From Synergistaceae bacterium (GTDB lineage Bacteria; Synergistota; Synergistia; Synergistales; Aminobacteriaceae): DNA of 64,000 bases. Position numbers and translations under genes: made by a program. The DNA is taken from assembly GCA_017446055.1 (NCBI GenBank), contig JAFSRQ010000146.1, positions 62,001 to 126,000 of the forward strand, in the 5' to 3' direction. How positions within the stretch are numbered: position 1 is the first letter of the stretch; the number at the start of each line of letters is the position of its first letter. Shown piece by piece: positions 25,501-34,200 of this stretch. The notes beneath the pieces were generated by a model. The model saw only the letters and a list, made by a program, of their open reading frames with translations, was not told the origin of the DNA and made no database searches.

Positions 25501-26170
25501 TGCCGTATGTCATGACTTCGTCGTAATCCGTGAGCCTGTCGTGATCCGTGTCCTTCACTATCATGTTAGTGCCGTAATTCGCCTCCTGAATGTTGGTCAG
25601 CCCGTCTCCGTCAGCGTCTTCGTCCCTGTCAGGTATTCCGTTGCCGTCCGTGTCCTCTGCGAGAGGGTTATAGTTCAGCCAGTTGATTTCGTCCCAGTCG
25701 GTCAGGCCGTCATCGTCTGTGTCGGGGTTGTCCGGGTCTGTGCCGTACGTGATTTCCAGCAGGTCAGGCATTCCATCATTGTCGCTGTCGGTTATGTCGT
25801 TGCTGTCCCACCACTTGGCATAAAGCGTGATGTCCCGCGATATTGGGGTACTGAAGTTGAACCTGAACGCGAACCCTTCTGATGGATACCATCCCATGAA
25901 CGAGGAGTTGTCTTTGTCCGGCTCTTCGGGAATCTCGGCATTTCCTCCCGCGCTGACTGTCTGGGCTTCTACCTCACTGCCTCCCTGCGAGTCGAACGTT
26001 ACAGTATAGCCTGATGGCGTGGGATTCGGAGTCGGCGCAGGATCAGGCGAGATTATCGGTGTCGGTATGGGCGTAGGGTCTGGCGAAACTATCGGGACAG
26101 GAGTCGGTGTCGGCTCTGGCTCAACAATCCCCAAGTTGCCTCTGCTTGACCCTCCGCAGCCCCCGGCCAT
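22520..26170 (-). CDS. Large VWA-domain protein with calcium-type repeats and InlB-B-like repeat
   Basis: A 1216-residue surface or envelope protein of unknown role. Order: GGCGGSSRGN at the start (lipobox-like cysteine), a Pro/Thr linker (about 15-52), an InlB-B/Flg_new repeat (YTVTFDSQGG to ITLYAKW, 54-117), five thrombospondin-type-3 Ca-binding repeats (DSDNDGMPD, DTDDDGLTD, DTDGDGVDD and others, 128-255), a VWA domain near 405-580 with MIDAS VIDYSASMN and FLTDGQD, three more DxDxDG repeats, and an all-helical C-terminal half (700-1216). No signal peptide is visible: an in-frame TGA lies four codons before ATG 26170 and the ribosome site is poor, so the 5' end may be wrong or damaged. It follows the TerB gene after a terminator. 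Confidence 0.8.
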   Translation of the reverse strand: MAGGCGGSSRGNLGIVEPEPTPTPVPIVSPDPTPIPTPIISPDPAPTPNPTPSGYTVTFDSQGGSEVEAQTVSAGGNAEIPEEPDKDNSSFMGWYPSEGFAFRFNFSTPISRDITLYAKWWDSNDITDSDNDGMPDLLEITYGTDPDNPDTDDDGLTDWDEINWLNYNPLAEDTDGNGIPDRDEDADGDGLTNIQEANYGTNMIVKDTDHDRLTDYDEVMTYGTDPLKADTDGDGVDDGLEVALGSDPLKAETSFTTSLRTDQVSANPEAVDIAVSMKSSAEAAGSLSILPASLSGSPFVSKFIPGYLAAYELNADTSFDTAVITFTLGSEAGTIGTDFQPAIYCLEEETGILRKVEGQRIEGRKIIAEVSHFSMYVLLNSVEFDKVWDVDIRPPSATGSLGSASLDIVFVIDYSASMNENDSTQMFKTLSRNFVNKLRDGKDRGAVVKFVDFATVVSGLTTDKAELTRAINGISYDEFDADGYGHYGTDGSTGLHEATQLLMTSSSGYRYIIFLTDGQDTRTPQYSYDGIIAQAKADSIVIYTIGLGTADEDLLQKIASGTQGKYYHATASESSGELLDLDKVYEEIESEVIDMTTDSNNDGISDYFTRLLDDGTLTINGVALFSGVLSMDFTNSADWDGDGIKNGDEISIEVDKYEVPYINMKSNPLLIDSDSDGYSDYSEIYIMHTSPLKYTILPGDIDALRQDSGFPNEYLNLAVPDKGNLIKDAIKVFAGDQKKLAKEAFIDYFYTYATSADVLSRDAQAAARRSNSENMYEGINMVSNVIQLLRSAGNFFYVVGGNQVMLSEQAKTRADDAKDKTDKLMAKMLRVKKADIDKMNSSWIGKYIVNGINMDSLQMITYTEQHTALREELQSILDMSDSLMTAYDDLKKSEGWTDIANDMLQFGSFVLDSASGIISTLTAYNKIELPCPWEWLRKASDLRKKGSDLADGNGGRIAGGVITVLFNAADATAECFAIADTYGKIEANYAQYQKYLDLLRRIEGDTKFTDVTRDGAAEIADMFDASGEPNWASFDQKVKAAQGKKIAVATVKSIIGVAGIFFPVIHQVELVNSLVETSVGLLGLADLARTMITAEVYYSITDGSRALFNQRTTMLSNGYIESANDVYSAEEAGKYALQLAQSRITGVNAVLDFLKGGKLIGWLNRLIDWLFYDRSEEDITNEYKAAIKDVYDIARKCGMHLSDELPMYDEPDVNTM

Positions 26171-26264
26171 ATTTGCCCGTCAACAACAAATACACATGAC
26201 CAAATCCCGCCCGCCATAGCACAAGCCCTTGTTATTTTTATGCCCTCATTCGCCCCGTAACAAC

Positions 26265-26300
26265 ACACAAAAAATGCCCGGCATCACCTCGACACCGGGC
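26265..26300 (-). terminator. Rho-independent terminator after the TerB-domain gene
   Basis: On the minus strand GCCCGG pairs with CCGGGC around a 13-nt loop and is followed by ATTTTTTG. It lies 17 bp after the stop of the TerB-domain gene and upstream of the VWA gene, so the VWA gene probably has its own promoter or depends on read-through. Confidence 0.8.
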
Positions 26301-26316
26301 GCAGGATTTCTCCCTG

Positions 26317-28224
26317 TCAGTTATTCTTGAACAGCAGCGTCATCAGCCCCAGCACTTCATTTCCCCAGTCCCCCGCGTTTTTCGCCAAATCCTCCGGCGA
26401 CGGCTCTTCACTCTCTCGCAGCTTCAGAACCTCGCACAGTATCGAGTTCACCTCAGGATTCCCACCGTAACCAGGCATGAAGCTCACCGCATGAAGTATC
26501 AGCCCCTTTATGCTCTTGCGCTCAGTCTCAGACAGCCACGAACACAGGAAGTCCCCGTAATACTCCGGGCCGTATTGTGTCGGAAGGTTCAGCGGCTTCT
26601 GTGCCTCAAGCCTGAGATTGTCGTCATCAGTCAGCGCAAAATACTCGTTCATCCTCCTGCGCAAAGGCTCAAAGACCCTCTCCTCGTCAGCCGCAATCGA
26701 CGCGCACGTGAACTCAAGTATGAATGACGCTACACGATATGCCTGCGACAATTGAGTCCCAAGCGCAAGCTCATGGAGGAGTATCTTGTCGTTCCAGTTG
26801 TATTCGCGGCCTGACACGCCCAGATCCGGCAATATCTGCCAGCCTTCAACCTGTGCTGTGTCTACGATGGCTTTGCGTTCCTTGCCCGTTAGCTTTACGT
26901 TAGGGGACATGCTGAACTTCATGAGCTTTCCGAGATCACCAAGTGTAGCAATCAAAGGCAGGTCGCTTCCTTCAGGGCGCAAAGTCTTGATGAAGGACTC
27001 AAAGTCAGGGCGTTCCTCAATGTTGGCGAGGTCCGGCACTTTTTCGGCGGACTTGCTTGCTTCGAGGAAGACTTCCCACGAGTCAACAAGAGACTTGAAG
27101 ATTGACAGGTCGGAAAAGAAGTCGGGAATCTCTACGGACTCGTTGTCTTTCTTGCTGAGTGTTACTGACGGGTTGCTTGGCTTGTATGACACTTTGAGGG
27201 TAGTCTGAGGCTTAATGAGAATCAATCCGCCCTTGCACAGCTCCTTGTAGATAGGTGTGAACTTCTGTAGTGCCTCGTCCGAATGCCTGATTTGCGGCTG
27301 GCCTTCCCTGTGAAGTTTTCCGCAGGTCCTCATCAGAGTGAATGCCACGACAGACGGAAGCGGCAGCATTGAGTTAGCATACGAGTTCAGGAGAATATCA
27401 AGCAGTCCTTCCGGCACTGAGTCCATTTTCTTGCACATAGCCAGAAGATCCTCATCCGGCAGCCATACCTTTATCGCAAGCCACGTGATGAACCTCACCA
27501 GATTATCCTTCAGGGCATCCCATCTCAGCAGGGGAAGAAGCCTGAAAGCCTCGTTGATGCACATCCCTAGGTCAAGTTTGTCGATGATTGTTCGCCGCTC
27601 AATACCGTAGAGCCAGATTGCCGGGTAGCACATGTGCAGGGGGGGCTGAATCCTTGCTCCCGAAAGCCACGTGAGATATACGCCGCGCTGTAACGGTGTC
27701 ATGGCCGCGTAGGACTCTGCGCCTTCAGCCGGGAGAGTGTCGCCCTTCTGCGGAAACTCAACAGGCAAGGTAACATCAATGCATGACGGCTCCGGGGTGG
27801 CTGGTTCACCGTTCGACCAGTAAGCCGTCGGTCCCGGCACCGCGATATTCTCCAGCTGTATATTCCCGGAACGCCCGCACCATCTCAGAAGGTTTGCTTT
27901 TGCCTGAGCCTGCTTCTTGGGTTCTGACGAGAGTCCGTAAGGTGAGTCTTCACCCGCCGGAGCATGTGCCGAATATGTAGCACCCGCCGCTAGTCCGGGG
28001 TCTGTTACTGGTTTTGCTGACAGCACCAACGCTGTATCATCTTCGCTGTCGTCAACAATCTCTACGTCAGGGAGGTCAAGCGATTCGGGATTTTCCGGCG
28101 ATGGAGTCGGGGACTCACCGTTTGCGTTTTCGCCCGTGCCGTCCTGATGTGCTGTTCCTGACTGCTGACGGAGGAATGCCCCTACAGCCACTACAATGAA
28201 TAAGCCTATGACAAGATATATCAT
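26317..28224 (-). CDS. Membrane-anchored TerB-N/TerB-C domain protein
   Basis: The 635-residue product has an N-terminal membrane helix (MIYLVIGLFIVVAVGAFL), an acidic Pro/Ser/Glu-rich spacer (about 20-85), and a TerB-N domain (about 130-330) marked by PTAYWSNGEP, MTPLQRGVYLTWL and WLYGIERRTIID; the rest is helical and ends in a region compatible with TerB-C (LSETERKSIKGLILHAVS). TerB-related domains occur in tellurite-resistance and phage/stress-response gene sets, but no biochemical role is established for this form. It overlaps the DUF2156 gene by ATGA, so the two are translationally coupled. A C7/G7 tract (27639-27645) lies in frame. Confidence 0.8.
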   Translation of the reverse strand: MIYLVIGLFIVVAVGAFLRQQSGTAHQDGTGENANGESPTPSPENPESLDLPDVEIVDDSEDDTALVLSAKPVTDPGLAAGATYSAHAPAGEDSPYGLSSEPKKQAQAKANLLRWCGRSGNIQLENIAVPGPTAYWSNGEPATPEPSCIDVTLPVEFPQKGDTLPAEGAESYAAMTPLQRGVYLTWLSGARIQPPLHMCYPAIWLYGIERRTIIDKLDLGMCINEAFRLLPLLRWDALKDNLVRFITWLAIKVWLPDEDLLAMCKKMDSVPEGLLDILLNSYANSMLPLPSVVAFTLMRTCGKLHREGQPQIRHSDEALQKFTPIYKELCKGGLILIKPQTTLKVSYKPSNPSVTLSKKDNESVEIPDFFSDLSIFKSLVDSWEVFLEASKSAEKVPDLANIEERPDFESFIKTLRPEGSDLPLIATLGDLGKLMKFSMSPNVKLTGKERKAIVDTAQVEGWQILPDLGVSGREYNWNDKILLHELALGTQLSQAYRVASFILEFTCASIAADEERVFEPLRRRMNEYFALTDDDNLRLEAQKPLNLPTQYGPEYYGDFLCSWLSETERKSIKGLILHAVSFMPGYGGNPEVNSILCEVLKLRESEEPSPEDLAKNAGDWGNEVLGLMTLLFKNN

Positions 28225-29126
28225 GAGATTCTGCTATCCTCCTGCAAGATTTCCATCTGGAACTTCTCAAGCATCATAGCCGGATTATATGACAACTTCG
28301 CTTCCCTGAGACCAGCTTCGCCCATATCCTCCTCGCGGTTCACCCAAGTGTAATTCTGGCACTGCTCCTTGAGGAACATATTATTGATGGCCTGATAGCT
28401 GCCGGCATATTCCGGGACTGCCTTCTCGAAGCGTATATCTATAGTTTCCGCGTCAAGCTCCTCCGCAATAGTGTAGGCTACGATTTCCCCGTCAACCTTC
28501 AGCATACCCCCCGAAAACCTGAAATCCCCCCATCGGTCTAACGCGTTCTGTATGGCTCTGTCCTCGTCAGCAAGCGAGTCTGCCTCATCGGGAGTCATAG
28601 TGAGCATTCTGTGAGCTCGCCATTTCTCCTGGAACGACATGATGTCAGCAAAGTCGTCAGGTGTTACCGGGTAATAGTCCCACTCGTAGCCCGTGAGGAA
28701 TGCCCGCACCCTGTTGCGCTTGTGGGCGTAGGATTTCCCCTTGAGGGCTGTCATGTCCTTTACGGCGTAAACATATTCGTGCTGGTCTCTGTCTTCGGTG
28801 AAACTGAGTCCCGGCCTGCCTGAGAGAATATCGCGGACTCTTGACGGGACATCATATATCAGGTCTCCCGGCTTGAAGTGCGACAATTCCGCGTCCCAGT
28901 CAGAAACAGCGTCCCAGTTTCCGCACGGCCCGAAGATTCCCGGCAGAGGCCCTCCTGACCTGAGCCAGCATAAAGCCCCGCCGGTCTCGGCAATCTCTAT
29001 CGGGTAAGCGTGAGCCCAGGCCATTAATCCGAAGAACGAGTACTCCGCGTAATGAACGGGGGAAGCCTGATAGTAGCGCGTGTAAATATCTTTGTCCTGC
29101 CATGTTAGTTTTCTGAAATTCAGCAT
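28221..29126 (-). CDS. DUF2156 (phosphatidylglycerol lysyltransferase C-terminal-like) protein
   Basis: A 301-residue protein of the GNAT-like DUF2156/LPG_synthase_C family. Seen: FRKLTWQDKDIYTRYYQ at the N-terminus, FGLMAWAHAYPIEIAE, the central KGKSYAHKRNRVRAFL typical of the family, GGMLKVDGEIVAYTIAEEL and the C-terminal NREEDMGEAGLREAKLSYNP. In MprF relatives this domain transfers aminoacyl groups from tRNA to lipids; stand-alone forms are mostly uncharacterised. There is no membrane part here. Start ATG 29126 follows AGGGGA. It is the first gene of a pair with the TerB-N protein. Confidence 0.85.
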   Translation of the reverse strand: MLNFRKLTWQDKDIYTRYYQASPVHYAEYSFFGLMAWAHAYPIEIAETGGALCWLRSGGPLPGIFGPCGNWDAVSDWDAELSHFKPGDLIYDVPSRVRDILSGRPGLSFTEDRDQHEYVYAVKDMTALKGKSYAHKRNRVRAFLTGYEWDYYPVTPDDFADIMSFQEKWRAHRMLTMTPDEADSLADEDRAIQNALDRWGDFRFSGGMLKVDGEIVAYTIAEELDAETIDIRFEKAVPEYAGSYQAINNMFLKEQCQNYTWVNREEDMGEAGLREAKLSYNPAMMLEKFQMEILQEDSRIS

Positions 29127-29148
29127 GTTGTTATTTCCCCTTCCTGCA

Positions 29149-29186
29149 CAAAAAAAGCGGCTCTCACATTTTCGGGGAACCGCTTT
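29149..29186 (-). terminator. Rho-independent terminator of the HU gene
   Basis: On the minus strand AAAGCGG pairs with CCGCTTT and the run continues TTTT; it lies 25 bp after the HU stop codon. Confidence 0.8.
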
Positions 29187-29210
29187 CGAGTCTTGATGCG
29201 TGATACTGCT

Positions 29211-29504
29211 TTATTTGCTGATTGGCGCGTCAACAACGCTGTCTTTGAGGTCTTTGCCCGGACGGAAAACGGGAACTTTCTTCGCGGGAATAAGGACGAC
29301 CTTCGAGGGGTCCTGCGGATTGCGCCCTTCTCTTGCGGCTCTCTCTCTGACCTCAAACACTCCGAACCCTACGAACGTGCATTTGTCGCCCTTTGCGAGT
29401 GCGCCCTGAATCTGCGCGAAAACCTCATCGACAACGGGAGCGACATCTTTCTTGCGCATTTCGAGTTTGGCGGTGATAGCGTCAATAAGTTCTGCTTTAG
29501 TCAT
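29211..29504 (-). CDS. hup: HU-family DNA-binding protein
   Basis: Nucleoid-associated histone-like protein that bends DNA as a dimer. The 97 residues match: TKAELIDAITAKLEMRKKD in the helical part, VFAQIQGALAKGDKCTFVGFGVFEVRER (split by the family-typical GFG turn) and the DNA-arm segment GRNPQDPSKVVLIPAKKVPVF, followed by a short C-terminal tail. Start ATG 29504 follows AGGAGG; it has its own promoter (29536-29563) and terminator, so it is monocistronic. Confidence 0.96.
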   Translation of the reverse strand: MTKAELIDAITAKLEMRKKDVAPVVDEVFAQIQGALAKGDKCTFVGFGVFEVRERAAREGRNPQDPSKVVLIPAKKVPVFRPGKDLKDSVVDAPISK

Positions 29505-29535
29505 AATTTACACCTCCTGCTTCAAACTTTTCTGC

Positions 29536-29563
29536 ATTATATCAGCGTTTACGAATTATGCAA
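29536..29563 (-). promoter_or_regulatory. Sigma-70 promoter of the HU gene
   Basis: On the minus strand TTGCAT (29563-29558) and TATAAT (29541-29536) are separated by 16 bp and lie about 30 bp before the HU start codon, with AGGAGG between. Confidence 0.7.
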
Positions 29564-29725
29564 TACATGAGGGCTGTATTTTACAGGGTTTCCGGGATAT
29601 TCAGCGGCATATGCTTACGGTGTCCGGCTTACAGCATATTTCTGTACAGGCTGCGAGGCAATCACCGTTTTCATGTTGTAGAATAATAATCATAAATCTT
29701 AATCCTAATACAGAGGGTGATACCG

Positions 29726-30286
29726 ATGAACTACATAAGCACCGTAACAATAACCGGCCTCATTCACCACTTGAGCCGCAAGAAGAACAGCAGCTATTTC
29801 CCGTTCTCTATCCGCCACGAAAATTTGTGGACTGACGGAACGCCCCGCAAAGATTTCCTCAGTGCCAGAGCATTCCGTGAAGACCTGCGCGAAAAACTTT
29901 CAGGCATGGCCGAGAATACCCCCGTCAAAGTGAAAGGCATACTGCGCTCCTCAAAGGGCAGCGGGGAAATGTTCATTGACGTAACAGAAGCCGAGTCCCT
30001 CCCTGAGCTTGGAGAACTCATCAACACCGTAACGCTTTCAGGAGCAGTGCACGTCATCAAGGCTCAGAACGAAGGCGAGACAGGCATCGGAATATACACG
30101 CGCTTTGCAGTGAGGCAGGAAGATTCAGAGCATGGCCGGGACTTTATCGTCGTTAGAGTCTACGATGAGGACATGAAGAAGATTCTTGCCGGGAAAAATG
30201 ACAATGACCCCGTTGCAGTTGAAGGCACTCTGAGATCTTCAAGGGGAAGCGGGGTAAACTATGTGATGTGCGGAAAAATAGAATAG
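29726..30286 (+). CDS. Tandem OB-fold-like protein, unknown function
   Basis: No family is recognised with confidence. The 186-residue protein (ATG 29726 behind AGAGGGTGA) consists of two similar halves: TVTITGLIHHL ... DFLSARAFREDL ... VKVKGILRSSKGSGEMF and TVTLSGAVHVI ... DFIVVRVYDEDM ... VAVEGTLRSSRGSGVNY. Each half has the strand pattern and the V-x-G-x-L-R-S-S loop expected of an SSB-like OB fold, so it may be an internal duplication of a nucleic-acid-binding domain. It is followed 12 bp later by the RpiR-type regulator in the same direction. Function is unknown; single-strand DNA binding is inference only. Confidence 0.6.
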   Translation: MNYISTVTITGLIHHLSRKKNSSYFPFSIRHENLWTDGTPRKDFLSARAFREDLREKLSGMAENTPVKVKGILRSSKGSGEMFIDVTEAESLPELGELINTVTLSGAVHVIKAQNEGETGIGIYTRFAVRQEDSEHGRDFIVVRVYDEDMKKILAGKNDNDPVAVEGTLRSSRGSGVNYVMCGKIE

Positions 30287-30298
30287 TGAGATGACATT

Positions 30299-31168
30299 AT
30301 GGACATTCAGCGGCTTGAAGACAGTATACGCGGAAGACTGAGCAACTTTCCCGCGAAAACAAGAAGGGTTGCGGAGTATATTCTGGGAAATTCGCCGGAG
30401 ATAGCGTTTCATTCCATCAGTGAGACGGCAGAGAAATTATCCGTATCACGCGCCCAGCTGGTGAGGGTGGCCAGGATGCTTGGCTTTGACGGCTATGCTG
30501 ACCTCAAGAATACCCTGAAGAAGAAGCTGCTGAATCAGGTTATCCCCTCATCAGGCGATGCAATCCCAGAAGACACCGCCGACACCGCCCTGAGACTATG
30601 CCGGATAGAACATGCCAATATAGATGAGACTTACCGCAACATATCCATGAACCGCGAGGACGTTCGTAGATTCTGCAACGCCGTCCGTGATTCCGACTCT
30701 ATATACTGCATGGGCTGGGGCATATCTTCAATGCCTGCTGAATGGCTGTACACACGTTTTGCCGAGCTTGGCATGAAAAGCGTGCTTATGCGGCGCGGCT
30801 CTCTCTCACTTCTCGAACAGGCACGGGGCATCAGCAGCAGCGACATGCTCATAGTGTGCGAGCTTCCCAGCTACGTAATCGAAGTAACAGAAGCGGCCGG
30901 GCAGATAGCCTCAAGGGGTACTCGTATTGCGGCGATAACAGACAGCCCCGCGGCACCTGTGTGCGAACACGCTGATATGCACTTCTACGTGAGCGACAAT
31001 TCCCCGCTTTTCGGGAGCAGCCTTATAGGGTCGATGTTTGCTGTTCACGTTCTGACCTCTATACTGGCCAAAGAGATGGGTACGGAAGGCAGGCGCGCCC
31101 TTGAGGAACAAAGAGAGGGCCTGAACGATGAGCGTATATATTACCCGTCATACGGCCTGAGATATTGA
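30299..31168 (+). CDS. MurR/RpiR-family transcriptional regulator (HTH plus SIS domain)
   Basis: Sugar-phosphate-responsive regulator. The N-terminal 80 residues form the HTH_6 domain (FPAKTRRVAEYILGNSPEI, FHSISETAEKLSVSRAQLVRVA split over the recognition helix, LGFDGYADLKNTL); residues 110-260 form a SIS sugar-isomerase fold (SIYCMGWGISSMPAEWL, DMLIVCELPSYVIEV, GTRIAAITDSPAAPV). The usual SIS serine-rich loop is weaker here (GWGISSMP), which is worth noting. The length (289) is typical. Target genes are not evident; the nearest sugar genes are far away. Start ATG 30299. Confidence 0.92.
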   Translation: MDIQRLEDSIRGRLSNFPAKTRRVAEYILGNSPEIAFHSISETAEKLSVSRAQLVRVARMLGFDGYADLKNTLKKKLLNQVIPSSGDAIPEDTADTALRLCRIEHANIDETYRNISMNREDVRRFCNAVRDSDSIYCMGWGISSMPAEWLYTRFAELGMKSVLMRRGSLSLLEQARGISSSDMLIVCELPSYVIEVTEAAGQIASRGTRIAAITDSPAAPVCEHADMHFYVSDNSPLFGSSLIGSMFAVHVLTSILAKEMGTEGRRALEEQREGLNDERIYYPSYGLRY

Positions 31169-31173
31169 GGCAC

Positions 31174-31217
31174 AAAAAAAATCCCCTCGGCCATGTTCGA
31201 CCGGGGGGAAATTTTTT
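31174..31217. terminator. Bidirectional rho-independent terminator between RpiR gene and rpoC
   Basis: TCCCCTCGG pairs with CCGGGGGGA (one U-G), 10-nt loop, flanked by A8 on one side and T6 on the other, so it can terminate both the RpiR transcript and the convergent rpoBC transcript. Confidence 0.9.
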
Positions 31218-31229
31218 CTGCGTGTAATG

Positions 31230-34200
31230 CTAGTTGAAGATGTCTGCGCTTTCGAGTACTGGTTCAGATTTTGCTGCTTCAGGCTGCGTGAATGTCTTGG
31301 GTTTTGGCCTGCCGTCTGACCTGTAAGCAATACTCCTGAACGACTCAGCCCCTGTTCCCGCCGGAATAAGATGGCCGATGATGACGTTCTCCTTCAGTCC
31401 GCTCAACGGATCCATCTCGCCCTTCACCGCCGCTCCCGCAAGAACCTGCGCAGTCTGCTGGAATGATGCCGCGCTGAGGAAGCTGTCAGTCGCAAGAGCC
31501 GCCTTAGTGATACCGTGAATGAACGGCCTGCACTCAGGGAACTCACGCATTCTCTGCACGAATGTATACTCGCGTATGAGGTGTACTGTTTCGGGCTTCG
31601 AGTTCGCCGGACGCACCCAAATCTCCGTGGGGTTCATCGCCGCTATCTCCGCTATATTTTCCGCTCTAAGCTCAGTTCCTCCCGTGATGCCGGTCTTGCC
31701 GCTGTCATCGTCTGACTCCGACCCGGCTTCTGGCTCTTTCTCTTGGGACTCGGTTTCTGCTGAGGGTCTGAAGACACCGCTGACGTAGACCTTGTTCCTG
31801 AGTCTTGTGGCCAGCAGCTTGCGGAGGAGTTCAATGCGCCTTATCGTGAGCACTTCTTCTCCGTCGTCAAACTCTATCTGCTGAATATCACCTTTTGCGA
31901 GGGCTTCAATCATTCCTTCGTCGACAGTCTTCCCGGAAAATTCGCCGTCCTCGTAAACGTCCTTCCCGATAATGTTCATGGCCGTCAATGCGCTCCGTAT
32001 GCCGTCAGCGACATCGAGATATTCCACAGAGTTCCAGACCTTAATATCACGTTTGCCGCTCTGTGAGATTGCCTGCGCGTTCTTGGCGGTTATCGGTGTA
32101 TCTGCATAAGCGAAAACCTTTTTGCCGGACTTCTCTTTCTTTGACGGTGTTGATATTTCCTCAGCCAGCCAGCTTTTGTCAACAAGCGCGTCAAGATGCT
32201 CCTTGTGCCTTATCCTTACGACTACCGGGCCTCCTGATGTTACGGTCTTGATGGCTTCGCGGCCCAAGTTTATGTTCTTCAGCTTTGTCTTGCCTACCGT
32301 TACCTCGTTGAGAAGCCTTGCGTTGAACAAACGTTTCCTGAATGCTGACTTGCCGATTATCACTTCGATTTCTTCTTCTGTTGCCTTGTCGTTGACCATA
32401 ACAGTGTGCTTGATGGTGAATGCCTTGATTGGCCCGCCCGGAGGAAGTATCTTGCGGAATGCCTCTTCAGTGAGCGGCTGGCCGATGTACTGTTCAAGCT
32501 CTTCGTCCGGCCTGTCAAGGGACACAAGAACATAGCCGCCGAATTTGTCGACAGCGTCCTTTATGCGCCTCTCGTTGTCCTCTGTGATTTCGCGCTCGAC
32601 TCTTGCAACGTCATCCTCCCAGATCATATCGCCCGCCACAAATGAAGTGTCTCCTTCCTCGATTACCCTTACCTTGTTGAGCGGGGCAACCTTGCGCAGT
32701 ATCACTTCTATGTGCTTGTTGTTTATGCTGACACCCTGAGAGTGATAGACGTACTGAATCTCATCGACAAGCATCTTCTGCACAGCGTCAATACCCTCGA
32801 CTTCAAGCAGCTGCTGGGGGTCAATGCTTCCTTCAGTGAGGGGGGTAAGTTTGTGTACTTCCATTCCCTCCTCGACACCCTCTCTAATGTCCTGCCCTGA
32901 AGGTATAGCGTGGGACACTGTATTTCCTTCTTCGTCCTCGATTAAGACCTTGCGCTTTCCTTCCGTTATTATCTCCCTGATACGGCCTTCAACGCCGGCG
33001 AGTATGCAGACTTTGCGCGGCCTCCTGACCTCGAAGAGCTGTTCAATCCTCGGAAGACCCTGCGTAATATCCTCAGCCGAACGCACTCCGCCCGTGTGGA
33101 ACGTCCTCATAGTGAGCTGGGTGCCAGGTTCGCCGATTGACTGTGCCGCTACGACACCGACAGCCTCGCCTATCGGGACAAGTTTTCGGGACGACAGGTC
33201 ATGACCGTAACACTTCTGGCAGACTCCCTTCTTGAGAGCGCAAGCTAGCGGACTGCGTACCCAGACTTCATCGATTCCTGCTGACTCTATTTTCCGGGCT
33301 AGTGCTTCTGTGATTATGTCGCCTGACTTCACGATGACTTCACCGTTCGCTTCAACGTCATGAAGTGAAGTGCGCCCCGCGATTCTCTCAGCTATGCCTA
33401 TCATTGTCTTGCCCTCGCTGATGAGGGGACGAATGCATATGCCCTTGTCCGTTCCGCAGTCATGCTCGGTGATGATGAGATCCTGCGACACGTCAACAAG
33501 CCTTCTCGTTAGGTAGCCTGATTTCGCCGTACGTAATGCCGTGTCAGCGAGTCCCTTTCTTGCGCCGTGAGTCGATATGAAGTACTCAAGCATATTCATA
33601 CCCTCGCGGAAATTCGCCGTGATTGGGTAGTCGATAGTCTTTCCTGTTGGGTCGGCCATGAGTCCGCGAATGCCTGCCATCTGTCCGAGCTGACCCTTTG
33701 AGCCTCGCGCCCCCGAGTCAACCATCATCTTGACGGGGTTATCATCGCTCATGTGTGCCTCTATGCTGTCTGCGATATTCTTTGTTGCTTCAGCCCACAG
33801 CTTGCTCTTCTGGTCAAGGTACTCGTCATAGGTCAGAAGTCCCATCTCGTAGTTCTCTTTTGCTACCGAGTCTTCTGCTTCTGTCTGGCGGGTGATTTCG
33901 GCTTTCTCGTCCGGGATTCTCACAGCCTGTACTCCGAATGATATTCCGCTCCTTGCCGCCCAGTGATAGCCGAGGGACTTTATCTCGTCAAGCATCTCAA
34001 CAACTCCGGGCCTGTCTACCTTGTCGTAAGCATCATCAAGAAGCCTGCCTATTTTCTTTTTGCCGAGCTGCTCATTAACGAACCTCAGCTGTGAGGCGAT
34101 TCTTGTGTTGAACATAACGCGTCCGGGACTGGTCTCGAAGAACACTACACGGGGATTGCCGCTTACCTCCTCAAAACTGTTGACGACCACAGCATCATTG

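Noticed and set aside
24107-25882. Plus-strand frames over the VWA gene (Val-rich repeats)
   Set aside because: Antisense shadows of the DxDxDG repeats; no start signals.
27639-27645. G7/C7 run in the TerB-domain gene as a phase switch
   Set aside because: In frame, short, and no sign of a broken reading frame.
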